In this document: positions 31,352 through 43,451 of the stretch, in pieces
How the letters are laid out: each line of letters begins with the position of its first letter
Numbering within the stretch: position 1 is the stretch's first letter
Source of the DNA: Adiantum capillus-veneris
Lineage: Eukaryota; Streptophyta; Polypodiopsida; Polypodiales; Pteridaceae
Direction of reading: 5' to 3'
Length of the DNA stretch: 64,000 bases
Assembly: GCA_014529385.2 (NCBI GenBank)
Contig: CM043960.1
Location: 122,133,043-122,197,042, forward strand
Translations under genes and position numbers: made by a program
Notes under the pieces: generated by a model
The model's database searches: none
What the model was told of the DNA's origin: nothing
What the model saw: only the letters and a program-made list of their open reading frames with translations

Positions 31352-34300
31352 CTACCCTACACCTAACTGCTTGTGAAAATGCGCAAAGCTCTCTGAGGGA
31401 AGTCCTTTTGTAAGTAGATCAGCAGGATTTTCTGTGGTGTGAGCTTTGACAAGCTGAAGTTGCTTATCCTCGAGCATTTCCCTGATGAAATGATACTTCA
31501 CATCCACATGCTTTGTCTTTGAGTGATAAACTGGATTGCGAGCCAATTGTATAGCACTTTGACTATCACAATATAACACAGGCATCTCTTCTTTGATTCC
31601 CAAATCTGTTACTAGTCGATTAAGCCAAATTGATTCTTTGCATGCCTCTGATGCTGCAACATATTCAACCTCTGTAGTAGACTGAGTAACACAATCTTGT
31701 AATCTAGAACGCCATGATACTGCTCCACCAGCCAATGTAAAGACATACCCTGACGTAGACCTTCGGTTGTCTAAGTCACCTGCATAATCTGAGTCTGTAA
31801 AACCCTTTACACTTAGCTCGTGACTCCCATAGCATATGCGCATACTCTTTGTAGCTTTCAGGTATCTCAATATTCCTTTCACTGCCTCCCAATGTTTCTT
31901 GCCTGGGTTTGACATGTATCGACTTACTACTCCCACTGCAAATGCAATGTCTGGGCGAGTAGCAATCATTGCATACATCAAACTACCCACTGCAGACGCA
32001 TATGGAATCTTATCCTTTCAGCTTGTTCTTCCTCAGACACAGGACAATCTTGTTTGCTAAGTTTCACATATGGTGGCAATGGAACACTCAATGCCTTTCC
32101 CTTCTCCATATTGAAACGTTGCAAAACCTTGTCAATATACTCTGTTTGAGATAACCAAATAAACTTCTTTGATCTGTCTCTCTCAATGCGCATACCAAGT
32201 ATATGACTTGCCTCACCCATGTCTTTCATGTCAAACGATTTTGCCATCTTTGACTTCAAAGCTGAAATTTCTTCCAAGTGCTTGCCGGCAATCAACATGT
32301 CATCCACATACAAAATAAGGATCAGCCAACTACCATCCTTAGCCTTCTTTGTATATAGACAGTGATCGAACTCACTACGTTTGTAGCCTTGAGAAAGCAT
32401 AAACTTGTGGAATTTATGGTACCATGCCCTCGGTGATTGTTTTAAGCCATAAAGACTGTTTAACAACTGGCATACCCAATCTTCCTTGCCTTTCTCAACA
32501 AACCCTTCTGGCTGCTGCATGTAAATTTCCACATCTAAATCACCATGCAAGAACGCTGTCTTGACATCCATTTGGGGCAACACCAAATCTAATATGGAAA
32601 CCAATGCAAGAAAGCATCTCAATGTAGTCATCTTGACCACCGGAGAGAAGACTTCATCAAAGTCAATGCCTTGTTCTTGCTTAAAGCCCTTGGCAACAAG
32701 CCTTGCTTTGTACTTTGGCTGACTATCATGAGCGGTGATCTTATATCTGTAAACCCATTTACAAGGTAGAGCCTTTTTTCCCTGTGGTAATTTAACTAGC
32801 TTTCATGTCTCGTTTTTATGCAGAGCTGTCATCTCTGACTGCATGGCCAATTGCCAATTCCCGGAGTCCTTCATTTGCACTGCTTCCTTGTAACATGAAG
32901 GCTCATTGCAATCAGTCAACATGACATAGTTCATAGATGGAACAAACCTATCAGGAGGTCGCGTGACACGTCCAGATCTACGCACAATAGGTGGCTCAGG
33001 CTCAGCCACAACCTGTGGTTCCACTCTATCCTGTCCTTGCTCCTCTTGAGCCCTGACATTTTGTCTTGCATGTGCAGGTCCATCTTCTTGGAAGACAACT
33101 CTTCTAATCTCCTCAATTCTCTCTGGTTTAGAATGATATTTGGATTCATTAAAGTGAACATCATTGCTGCGGACAACCTTTCTGGATTCGGGATCCCAAA
33201 GTTTGTACCCCATCTCACCAGAATTACCATAGCCTAGAAGGATGCACTTTCTACTCTTTGGCTCAAGTTTGTTCCTAAATTCCTTTGGAACGTGAGTATA
33301 TGCCTCACAGCCAAAGACTCTGAGATGCTTGTATGAGGGCATTTTGCCTGACCATACCATCTCTGGCACTGAATCCTTCTGCAAAACCTTGCTAGGAGAT
33401 CTATTTACAAGATGAACAGCTGTTGATACAGCTTCAACCCAAAACCCATTTGGCAGCTGTGCATTAGACAACATACTTCTGACCTTCTCTTGTATGGTCC
33501 TATTCATCCTCTCAGCAACACCATTTTGAGGAGGATTGTAAGGAGCAGTAAGTTCACGTTTTATACCTTTTGACTCACAAAAGTCCTGAAAGGCCTTTGA
33601 AACATACTCTCCACCATTGTCAGTGCGTAAGCATTTAAGCTTCTTGCCACTCTGATTCTCCACAAGTGTCACAAACGTTTTGAAAACACTAAACGCTTCA
33701 TCCTTGTGCTTGAGAAAGTAAACCCATACTTTCCTCGAGTAATCATCTATAAATGTCATTAAGTAAGAAGCTCCCCCTAGAGATAGGTTAGGCATAGGTC
33801 CACACAAATCACTATGAACAAGTGCCAACTGTGTATCTCTTCTACTGCTTCTATGCTTATGTGGCTGCTGTGTTTGCTTACCATACAGACAATGTTCACA
33901 GAATTCAAAATCATTAAATGAAAAGCCAGGCAAATAACCAGAACGAGACAAGATTTCCATTCCCTTCTTGGACATATGTCCTAACCGGCTATGCCACAAA
34001 GAAACGTTCGGCTGCTCGGTTACATTGATTACATTTTTAGAGACATTTGATACATAAATCATGTAAAGTCCTCCAGACTTTACTCCATGTGCTACTGTCA
34101 TAGAACCCTTGGATATCTTCCACATGTTCTGTCCAAAAGTGGTGACGTAGCCAGCATCATCAAGTAAACCTGTGCTGATCAAGCTCTTTGTAATTGTGGG
34201 AACATGTCTCATATTCTTCAGCGTGAAAGAAGAGCCATTCTGAAACTTCAATTGAACATCTCCAACACCTAAGATCTCACATGTCTGCCCATTGCCTAGC

Positions 34301-35331
34301 CGAACATGATCTTTAGTGGGCACATAAGAGGTAAACCACTCCTTGTTTGGAGACACATGAAGTGATGCCCCTGAGTCTATAATCCAGTCACTAAGTGCAT
34401 TTCCATCAGATGCTGTAAGAAGAGCTGAGTCCATTGTATTCTTCAAGAAGTAGATGTCTCCTGACACTGGACTGTCATCCTCTACAACACTGTTTGTCAC
34501 ATTTATTTCTTGAATCTTCACTGAGGACTTGTTCTTCTCACCATGGTCTTCAGCTTTCTCTGTGCCTTTTTCTACTTTCCATTCTCTGCAGTCTCTTTTC
34601 ATGTGACCCTTCTTGCCACAATGGTAGCATTCTATGTCACTCTTGCCTTTAGCACTGCGGGACTTGCTACGAGACTGATTCCTCTTTCCACCTTTGTACT
34701 TTTCTTTGGTCCTTCCCCTGACAACTAAGGCTGTTCCTTTGCCTTTGTCCATTATCTTTCTATTGGTTTCTTCAGTAAGCAGACTTCCTTCTACACCTGC
34801 TATGTTCAAACCATCTGGAGGTGCAGAATTACTCAAAGCTGTGCGAAAAGTGTGCCAACTTTCTGGCAATGTGATCAACAGGAACATAGCTCTAACAGGT
34901 TCATCAAACTTGACACCTTGAGCTGACAACTGACTGTAGATTGTGTTGAATTCATTCAGATGATTGGACATAGGTGTCCCTTCTTTCATCTTCAAGTCAA
35001 CAAGATTCTTAAGCCAGTATACCTGTGAAGCTGCACTCTGCTTCTCATAAAGATCACTCAGCTTTAACCATGCTTGATAAGCCGACATCTCGTCTGCTAC
35101 ATTGAAGTAAACGCTTTCTGCCAAAGTCAGCATAATGGTAGAAAGTGCCAATTCATCCATTTCGCTCCATTCATCTTCGTCCATATCTTTTGGTTTTATC
35201 CCCTTGAGCTTTATAGGTTTTATCTGCTTCTTTTGTACCAACACGTGCCAAATCTGCTTCTTCCACAATGGGAAATTGGTTCCATCCAGCTTCTTGATAT
35301 TGTAAAGAGCAGTGTCCTGTGATCCAGCCAT
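31352..35331 (-). pseudogene. Copia gag-pol polyprotein, one stop and one frameshift
   Basis: The start is the ATG at 35329-35331 (MAGSQDTALYN). Domains in order: gag with KLDGTNFPLWKKQI; zinc knuckle CYHCGKKGHMKRDC (about 34630); protease IIDSGASLHVSP with D-S-G-A (about 34375); GAG-pre-integrase H-x-H-C-C (LWHSRLGH...CEHCLYGK); integrase with DLCGPM, TDNGGEY and NGVAERMNR as the DDE set; RT with LILYVDDMLIAG (about 32300); RNase H ending at 31352. The frame is interrupted by TGA at 32803-32805, where relatives have Trp (ETW), and by a one-base loss near 32010. Otherwise complete. It makes particles and copies and integrates its own RNA when intact. Confidence 0.93.
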
Positions 35332-35761
35332 AGCTACGCTTCACAGTAGTTTACTTTCCTGGGAAAAATTCGGCAGAGTTTCCCCTGTAAACTGACCTCT
35401 GAACCAATATCAACCTGATGAACTAGTGGATGTCGCCTACAGTCTGTGTGTAGATGCGCCCGTGTCCTATGTGACACGCCTCCAAGAACTGTGAGCCGTC
35501 CTTCGATGTGTAGACAACCACAAATCAACACTCTGGGAGTGTCGATATCCTCAGCACCTGCAGTCGTAGGCCGAAAACCCCAAATTTGCAGAGTCGGATT
35601 TGCACCCGCTGAGACCTTTGTTGAAGCCGAATGGTGGCCGAGATGACCTCATAATGAAATTCTGACAACGAGATTTGGGGCCGTGTCTTCGCCTGTCGAA
35701 TTTCACTCCAATCTGAGTTGGTGTCTCTAGCCTCCTGCAGTGCTGCCCCGAGCCTCGATCT

Positions 35762-35775
35762 GAGCTCTGATACCA
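35762..35775 (-). other. Copia primer-binding site (iMet type)
   Basis: The minus strand reads TGGTATCAGAGCTC, two bases inside the 5' LTR (35778-35971). This is the standard plant Copia primer site. Confidence 0.9.
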
Positions 35776-36090
35776 GTTGAAGGAGTACGAGCGGAAGTGC
35801 GACGCGAGAGAGAGTGCGAGAAGAAGAGCACGATGATATGGTGAACTCGCTCTACTGTAATGTGTAGAGCATAGTGAGTTCTTATTAGGTTTTTACAAAA
35901 AAGAATATGTGTACATACCTGGCGGCCCGCCCACTTACCTGGGCGACCACATTGGGCTTTATACCCCAACAAGTTGCGCAAGATAAAAATCTGCAAACAG
36001 TACTTGTCAAAAACAATGATTAGAAATATGTATCAAATAGTAAAAGAAAAATGCATAAAATTAGACACATTGGTTATGCTTGCCGTCATC

Positions 36091-36140
36091 CATATACTAC
36101 CTATTCTAGTGTCCCATACCACTAGAATAAGTAGTATATG
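36091..36140. other. Near-perfect long hairpin in NA2
   Basis: CATATACTAC (36091-36100) pairs with GTAGTATATG (36131-36140), and TATTCTAGTG (36102-36111) with CACTAGAATA (36120-36129). One C/A mismatch separates the arms and the loop TCCCATAC has 8 bases. That is 20 pairs in 21 positions. The same structure is at 3132-3181 in NA1. CCTGA-GGAA-TCAGG follows at 36147-36160. Confidence 0.85.
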
Positions 36141-36371
36141 TCATACCCTGAGGAATCAGGATATCATTGGTCACACTCATCATCAATCTCATAATGTCAA
36201 GTCTCATTAAATAAACACTGTCGTGATAAAGTAATCATCAGATACCCAATCCCAATCCAATTCCGATTCCACAATATAAGTTCAAATCCAAATCACTTTC
36301 ATTATGTACCCGGGTAACAAAATCATACCAGTTACAGAGGTGGCCAGCCACTGCAACATGATTTTGTGATT

Positions 36372-36600
36372 GCTGTTGCCTAAATCGGCGAATCTACACC
36401 CATATGACGTGCTGCCTAAATCGGCGAAGCTGCACTAATGCTGCCTAAATCGGCGGATCTGCATTTACCATTGTGAATTTTCAATTTGTCAGTGTGCTTC
36501 CTAAATCAGCGGCTCTGCACAGATAACTGGTGTTGCCTAAATCGGCGAATCTACACCAAAGTGAGCATTTACACACTGCCTAAATCGGCGGATCTGTGTG
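36372..36600. repeat. Array of six covarying hairpin units in NA2
   Basis: Same plan as 3401-3605. Units and outer arms are 36372-36400 GCTGT/ACACC (one mismatch), 36409-36435 GTGC/GCAC, 36437-36465 AATGC/GCATT, 36494-36520 GTGC/GCAC, 36529-36557 GGTGT/ACACC and 36572-36600 CACAC/GTGTG. The loop TAAATC is constant and the inner GCC/GGC pair is kept in five of six units. The order of arm types matches NA1, so the array was inherited as a block. Confidence 0.88.
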
Positions 36601-39600
36601 CATGTGACCAATGGACTAGACAAGACATAAAAAGACAAAACATTGACTACCTGTGTAACACCACATTGGAGTATACATGAGTAACAGAGTACTTACAAAA
36701 AAAATTTTGTTCACTAACTCAAAGCACCACAGCTCATATGAGGAGCTGCATAGTTTAATATCAAATCTTCTCAATAGAAATTACATGCAGTGCAAGCACA
36801 AGCCATAACTTTAGAGATGGGTAATGGCACCCACTATGAGAGAATATATATATACACAAAAGATCTTTTTTTTTTTGTTGTTGTTGTTGTTTTTTTGTGA
36901 AATTGTCCAATGTTTTTATTCTTATTGAAAACTGCTTGAGTTGGTCTCCCTAAATATATGTATCAACAAAACAATTGATAAAGAAATAGAGAGGGAAGTA
37001 TTAGCATAGTAGTATATCAAGCCAGTGCGTTATAGCATAATCAGAGGGGAGATGGATCGTAATAACAAGATCTTAAGACAAATGATAGCAATAAATACTT
37101 TTTGGAACTGACTCGTTAAAGGGAATCAAAATGAAATAGAGAACATTGAGAAATTACGTACCTAGGGGTGGTTCAAGGAAATGGAGAGGAGTCAAATTGT
37201 CGAATGCTAAACAAGTGCTTTAAAAGCGAAGGTTAGTAGAAAAAGCATCATTTGGTTAATGTCAGTCAAGATAAACAACTGGATTTTATAACAAAATTTA
37301 TAGACTAAACCAAAATACAAATGTTAAGCCACTTTCAATGCAATTATGATCAATATAAATTTCACAACTTTGTAGTACGCATAAAGTTTAGATCCTACAA
37401 CATTGTATAATAGCAAGTTGTGAAGGAAGCATGCAAAAATTATTGACTGAAAATTAGTATCAATTTTACAAAGTTTGCAAAAACAAGTAAATGTTTCTGT
37501 AGGAACGCGTTATATACTTGTGCAAAATAGTCACAATCATTCTTAATATACATTAATAGTGTTTTATTTGGAAGACTTGTGGAAGACTTCTATGTCACTT
37601 AATGAACACATACAACATTTTGAGATGTCTATAGCGAGGTGCTAGTCTTGCTAATGGATCAAACATACAACTCTTGTTTTGAAGGTAACATGACTTTCAT
37701 TTATAATTGGAGGTTTTGGAAGGCATGTAACATGTCGCAAGTGGGTGCATACACCCATTGAGTTGTTTCTTAACACAAAAAGAAAGAAAGTGGAAGAGGA
37801 GGGGGAGGGAATACTAGCAGAGGCCAAGATTTGCTACTTGTGTCAAAAATAGCAAAAGATAGAGTTGCATATGTCAGTGTCCAGTATACTATGAGATATG
37901 AGGCCACTTTCATTGTTCATTTAGTCAGGATCAAAGATTCCTCGGGTTGTTTTCACTAGAGTTGGACAGACATTAGGAGAGTCTCTTGAGGAGATGAGAT
38001 AATGAGAGAAATTTACAGAGGGAGATCATTTACTTCTTTAGAGCAAAGACTCGGCATTTAGATGAACAAGCTTCACAGCCGACTTCAGAGTCCAGTAATA
38101 CCAAAGGTATATTGATTATCGACATAGTCATTAAGCTTGGAAGAGCTAGACGGCAATGTTTTATACGAGGGCCATCATGACATTGATGGAGGCGGTTATT
38201 GACCCGTTATTTACAACATTCTTCATGAACCAATGCGCCGTAATTTTACGTCAATTTATTTTGTATCGAAACATTGTATTAGATCCATCAAGATTGTATC
38301 GCTTGGATCTCATAGGTCGTTAGCAAGTGATGCTACAAAGAAATTATGTGATTGCCGATGTGATCACTAAAGAAACAGCGAAGAAGACGAACAAGATAGC
38401 CATGAGAGACTACCCCAATCACAACCAATTAATTAATGATTTACATAAGGGTGTGAGTATGAGGCCACTGTTAGAGAACCAGGGGCGTGCATTACCATAA
38501 GTGATGATGGTCAGAAGATGTTGAGAGCATAATCCATTGATTGTAGCCAGCAAATGATAGGAATACCATCACTCGGACTGCAAGAAACACACGTAGGCCC
38601 TGCAACTGATGAGGCATTTGGTGAACCTCCACCACCATTAGAAGGTGGCCGAATAAATTTACATGAGACTTTGCAGCAGTGCAACTCCTAGAAGCCTCCA
38701 AGAAGTGTGTGTGTGTGTGTGGGTGAGAGAGAGTAGTTGGTTATGCATCACCAACTTTGAGAGAGAGAAATGAAATGAAATGGTAGACTACTCGTTTTTC
38801 AAAAGGGGTATGGGATGAAACTTTGACAATCCTTATGATTTAATACAATGCTTGGGTAAAAAAAATTTTAAATGAAGTAAAAAAAAATCATCATCAGTGT
38901 CATCGTCAGTACCCGTTGATGCTCTGCAGAAGATGGCGTTGTTGCAGAAAGTATGGCATCAATCACGGAGGGGCTTCTTCAATGCCCGTCGCTGTAAGTA
39001 GTTGTTCGGGGGGTCGGTATATGGATAGTGTCCGCCTTATGGTGGAGAGAGAGTGTTTCCAAGGGCCAAGGGGCCCGCCCCGCTAATGCTTCTGGCAAAG
39101 ACGTGCCTGACTCACCGAGCTCCTCCGTAGCTTCCCTGATCAGTCACGATAGGGCCAGGAGAGGGAGATGAGGTTGAGCAGAGCCCCGACCACGATTGAT
39201 AGGAGGTAGTAGTGGTACTGTGGTAAGCGGTAAGGTAAGGAAACTGAGCAGGGCAAAGAAGCGCAGGCCGTCGAATCGGAGAGAAAAGCTATATTAAGCA
39301 TTACAGAATGTTAAAGTAATAAAGAGTGCCTTTGTTTAGTTTTCTTTGCATGCAGCTGAGGGTTACGGTTGCACACGACTCCTCATATCCGGATTGGTAG
39401 GCATAAGCACGAACAATGGTTTCTTATTATTTTGCATGCGTGAGAGATATCCCTATCCCTCGTGCACGTTGGGCAGCCATCTTGGCCGGCATGCACTGAA
39501 CTTGCACGCGTGCAGTCATGAGGGGAAGAGAAAGAGAGTCGGATGGCGGCACAACTGAGAGAAGGAGAGACAAGGTGTGGTTGACAGTTATTTACAGCAG

Positions 39601-41012
39601 ACTCCATGCAAGAGAGAGAGATCGAGATCGCTCAATTGTAAACTGCATGTTAACTAGTAGTGAGTGGGAGGAGAGGTAGAGATCGAGAGAGTTTGCATGA
39701 TTTGTGGGCGCTTCAGGATTTGTGGTCGGCTGTGTAGAGAGAGAACGAGGGAGTGTCAGATCTGTTGGAAAAGTGGGCGTTCACTAATCTTGATCGCCAT
39801 TCTACGCCGCTTATGCTTCTTATGTTGTTGCCCATCACAGTTTGTGTTTCCAGTTAGTTGCGTGAGCTCTTACTACCGCATGCGAAAAGGAGAGTTCACT
39901 GGCTGGGGCTAGATTAGCTACAACTGCGTGTGCATGCCAAAAGGAAGGTCGGTGTAGTGCGTAGGTGTGAGAGTTATGGATATTTGTTAGCAAAGCTGCA
40001 GTTATTTTGTTGCATGGCCATCAAAAGAGATGGTGGTTGCGACCACGAGTGAAAAAGGGACCATCCGTGGGTGCAGATGAAAAGGAGAAATAGGGCCGAG
40101 AGGATTGACAGCGAGGGTTGGTGGGATAGAGACGAAAAGTAAAACGGTGTGTGTAGCTGACTGCATGCGAGGGAGAGACTGGCAATTGGAAGGCTGGTTG
40201 TTAACAGCCCCTGACGGACCCGTGGCACAATTAGCGTGCCGTGATAGGCTGTGAGACAACAGGTACTACCCGCCAGTAGGGCAGCGAGAGTAATACTGCA
40301 TGGCGGTGAGACGGGTTGAGTGTTGGTAGGACTCACTAGCGGTTGTGCTGATATCATTGGCGATCGTTGAGAGCAGCTAACGCCCATGGCCGACTTCTAT
40401 ACCCTACCGTCGTGAGCTTCTACAGCGTGAGTGCCCTATCATTCCTGTTTTCGTGATGCTTCCTCACCCTCGACTGGCTGCTCAAGCAGTTTTCAGTTTA
40501 GTTCTCCCATGGATTTTATTTAAGTTTTTTTTTTGTTGGTTAAAAGTCGCCCTTCGCCCGTGTTCTCATGCGCTAGATATTGAGCTTGATTATGATCGGT
40601 TCTCACAATTATAATTCGCTCTTCCTCGTAGTTTGACCCAATCAGGTGTGTGTTCTCTGAGCTGTGAAAGCCTTCCAACTTTTCTCTAAAAATAGTTTTC
40701 CGAGACGTGATCAAACGGTCATGTTGGTGAATGCATTGATACCTTGAACAAATAAATAAATAAATATTTAAGACTAGCTTGTTATAATCGATTATACTAT
40801 AGCACTAATTGCTTTGTATTGCTATCCACATATGTACTCTAACTAGTTCAACAAAAAAAAAAAAAAAAAAACGTGGGCTTATTTATGGGTTAAACATGAA
40901 TCCCGACACAGTGTTAATCAATGAGAGTTAGAAAGAAACAAAAATATTGAAGAAAAAGAGACTTAGCTTCCATCAAATTGCTAGGCCTAAAATCATCGGA
41001 GCGAAGCCTATG
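36601..41012. other. NA2 interior, no gene recognised
   Basis: About 4.4 kb. AT-rich to about 38900, then more GC-rich with GA runs. No frame on either strand shows gag, pol or another known motif. TGTTG repeats lie at about 36878-36892, a GT run at 38706-38720 and an A run at 40853-40871. Confidence 0.5.
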
Positions 41013-41024
41013 GCTCTGATACCA
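41013..41024 (-). other. NA2 primer-binding site (iMet type)
   Basis: The minus strand reads TGGTATCAGAGC, one base inside the right LTR, the same spacing as in NA1. Confidence 0.9.
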
Positions 41025-41025
41025 C

Positions 41026-41522
41026 TGCTACAGTCGGAAGCGTAGAGCGCCCTGCAAAATACTCAAAATAGCGCATAGCAAGACATAAACGAATAAATCT
41101 ATGTACCTGTCGACTCGCAAAAATCCATAATCGAGCACGATACGAATAGAGAGAGACAGAGAGCGAGAGAGATTGAGAGAGCACGTGCAGGCGCACCTCC
41201 CAGAGCGGAGTGCTACGCTGGCACGACGAGAGAGAAGAGAGGAGAGATGAGAAGAGCAACGCAAACACTGGGTGCAATCTCCCCCCGTGCAAGAGTGTCC
41301 ATTTCCCTCTTGCACGTATTTCATTTATAGATTTCTTGAATGGTCAAATTGATTACAAACTGGCCGACCGGTCATAAATGGCCAAAGCTCATAAAGAGCA
41401 CTTGAATAATAAAATGTACAATATATATATATATATATATATTTCCATTCGCATAGGCCTAGCTTGGTCTAGTCTTTTCCACCTGTCAGCTGCATAAATA
41501 ATAAAATATCAATTCTATAACA
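41026..41522 (-). repeat. NA2 right LTR (5' LTR of the element)
   Basis: 497 bp, TGCTACAG to TCTATAACA, followed by the TGTGG duplication at 41523-41527. It contains the TATA-like box and a shorter TA run (about 41421-41441). In the downstream inverted repeat the right arm is kept. Confidence 0.92.
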
Positions 41523-41527
41523 TGTGG

Positions 41528-42316
41528 AGGGTGCCCTAGAGAGCGACATGAGCTACACCAGACCACATCCTTAGACTCATGTTGAATCCTAAGCTCTTCT
41601 AGCTCACGCTTGATCTGGTCCAAAGCCTCTTGATGTGGAGGCTTCTCCTGCTGAAGAGAGAAGGATCTCTCCTCTTGAAGAGCTCGTTGTAACTTCAAGG
41701 CTTCTAGTTCCTTGCATAAGATGGACTTTCCAAGAGTACAGATGTAGTCTCTACCCGAGGAGATTCATTGAACAACTTCCTTGTCCCCTCTATCCTAGCA
41801 GCAACAACGACAAACTCCTCCAGAGTGGCTTTAGGTCGGAGACTCTCTCGGATCTTTCGTTTAAAAGTCTTAGGAAGAGCCTTCTCTACCCACTTCTTGA
41901 CCATAAATTTGCATAGTTACTGGGGAAGCTTGGCGCGACCAGAGACTGTTCTGGTCATGAGTTCTGCAAAAGTCTCATTTGGCTGGAGCATCAGGTTAGC
42001 CAACTCATCCATAAATTTCTCTTGGAAATCACCTGGTTTGAAAGCTTCACAGAACTGCTGCCCAAGTAGTGACGTGGTTCTCAACAAACCGACTGTACCA
42101 TTTATCGACTAAGCCATCCAAGGTTGATGGGAAGAGCACTAGGTAGGTGTCTTCTCTGTTAAGGCCATGACCCTTGCAGAGGGATACAAATCTCCTAGCA
42201 TGGTCGTCTGCATCGTCTATGGAGAGTCCTCTGAAAGTCGGAAACTTTATGTTCACCTTAGTCAGGACGCTTATGAGCTCCTCCATGGCTGCTTGTTTAG
42301 GAGCCACGTTTCTCAA
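41528..42316 (-). pseudogene. Older retroelement gag, upstream part
   Basis: Minus strand. From the ATG at 42316 the frame reads FPTFRGLSIDDADDHARRF, YLVLFPSTLDGLVDKWY and TTWAAV, a Retrotrans_gag-type capsid. After a frame change near 42050 comes FAELMTRTVSGRAKLP, then KWVEKALPKTFKRKIRE and a coil (EALDQIKRELEELRIQH). It ends in the first half of a zinc knuckle, WCSSCRSLGH, cut by NA2 at 41527. The second half lies at 30488-30506 and 16627 downward. Several stops are present. A Gypsy-type gag relic, older than all insertions in it. Confidence 0.8.
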
Positions 42317-43451
42317 GAGCTTGCTGTAACACAGTGGGCGAGAATTTTATTGGGGAAGGTGGCCTGAGAGGTAAAGAACTGGTTGAGGGAATGGGGGTAG
42401 CTGCGTGTGGGAAGGTAGGGGTAATGGGACTCATGGACTTCTACTTGGCACGAAAGGTTGACGCTTTGTGTGGTAGTACTTCAGAGGGCTCAATAGTGGG
42501 CCTTGTCCAGACCTTTGGATTACCTCGTATGTGTCATGCAGTAATCAAAAGCCCACCCAAGCTTTGGGCACAAAGACTTTTAACTTATTGAACACTGGTT
42601 AAGACTCCACTAGACTAGGGCGAGTGACTAGACCACTTGGCTAGACATGGATGAGAGACGACTAGACTAGGATGAGAGACTAGACAAGTTGGTCGAGGAC
42701 TAAGCTGGACTAGACCAAGTTGGTCAAGGGGAAGTTGGACCACACTAGTCAAGACCAACAAACTAGCCCATGAGGCGAGAGCTTAAACCAGCTAGCTCCT
42801 TGACTCGACTCTCAATGGACAGAGACTTCAGTTGAGGTCCCATCGGGCGTGCCAAAAACGAGAGCACCTATAGCAGGGAAAGTGTGGCGTGCTCTCTACA
42901 ATGGGTGCTCCTTAGCGCAGTATGCGAGAAACCTCACTCCAATAGAAAGGAAACATCACACAACAATGGAACAACAACTTAAGCACAACAACAGACTTAG
43001 AACTTAGTGAAACTCGACAAACTCATGGAACCATACGACTCTAGATGGCAGCACACTCAGCTCCAAGCCCTAGACTCAAGGGTACAATGGGGGTGTCGAG
43101 GCTCCAACGTGCAGGGAGGGTGCAGATGTGCGGTGCTGGACTCAAGACTCAAGACTCCATACTCAAGACCTCGACTATACAAAGTGGATGATGATAATGT
43201 CCCTGACCACTAGAACCAACCACACATATATATCCAATAAAGAGCCATCAACGGCTAGCAAAATATCTCAATCCAGCTAAGCCTATCTCCAATATGAGGT
43301 GGTGGTGATCTGGTCACGAAGTCCACTAAATGACCATCTGTATCACTTGCCACATGTCACTATCGAGGCAAGCCAGGCGAGAGTCAATCTAGTGTAAACT
43401 CCAAACCAATTGTATCTAACTGCTCGTCCTGTCCCAATGACACTATAGCCC
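42317..43451. other. Upstream flank of the old gag, degenerate repeats, no gene
   Basis: A degenerate repeat of ACTAGAC/AGATGAGAGAC-like words fills about 42605-42760. The minus strand at 42836-42854 reads TGGCACGCCCGATGGGACC, which resembles primer-binding sites of some plant Gypsy elements and could be that of the old gag element, whose 5' LTR would then lie to the right. No LTR end could be fixed, so this is weak. Confidence 0.35.

Larger units (their letters stand above)
31069..35971 (-). mobile_element. Ty1/Copia retrotransposon nested in NA2
   Basis: 4,903 bp with 194-bp LTRs (31069-31262 and 35778-35971; four transitions between them, about 2%). AGTTG duplications lie at 31064-31068 and 35972-35976. 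The iMet-type primer-binding site is at 35762-35775 and the polypurine tract at 31263-31273 (minus strand AAGTGGGAGGT). One gag-pol frame runs on the minus strand, with one nonsense codon and one frameshift. Domain order PR-IN-RT-RNase H is that of Copia. Motif wording is close to the Tnt1/Tork group, from memory. Confidence 0.96.
30507..41522 (-). mobile_element. NA2: non-autonomous LTR retrotransposon carrying a nested Copia element
   Basis: The LTRs are 30507-31034 and 41026-41522 (TGCTACAG...TCTATAACA). The duplication TGTGG is at 30502-30506 and 41523-41527. An iMet-type primer-binding site at 41013-41024 gives minus orientation. Total length is 11.0 kb, or about 6.1 kb without the Copia insertion at 31069-35971. 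No gag or pol of its own is seen. LTR sequence, the hairpin array and the long hairpin are shared with NA1. The LTRs differ by roughly 14 substitutions by eye plus TA-repeat length (about 3%). That is more than the Copia LTRs inside it (4 of 194), in keeping with the nesting order. Confidence 0.92.

Noticed and set aside
39346-40387. Several 70-137 codon frames in NA2
   Set aside because: Cys/Arg/Ser-rich, overlapping on both strands, no motif, and not shared with NA1.
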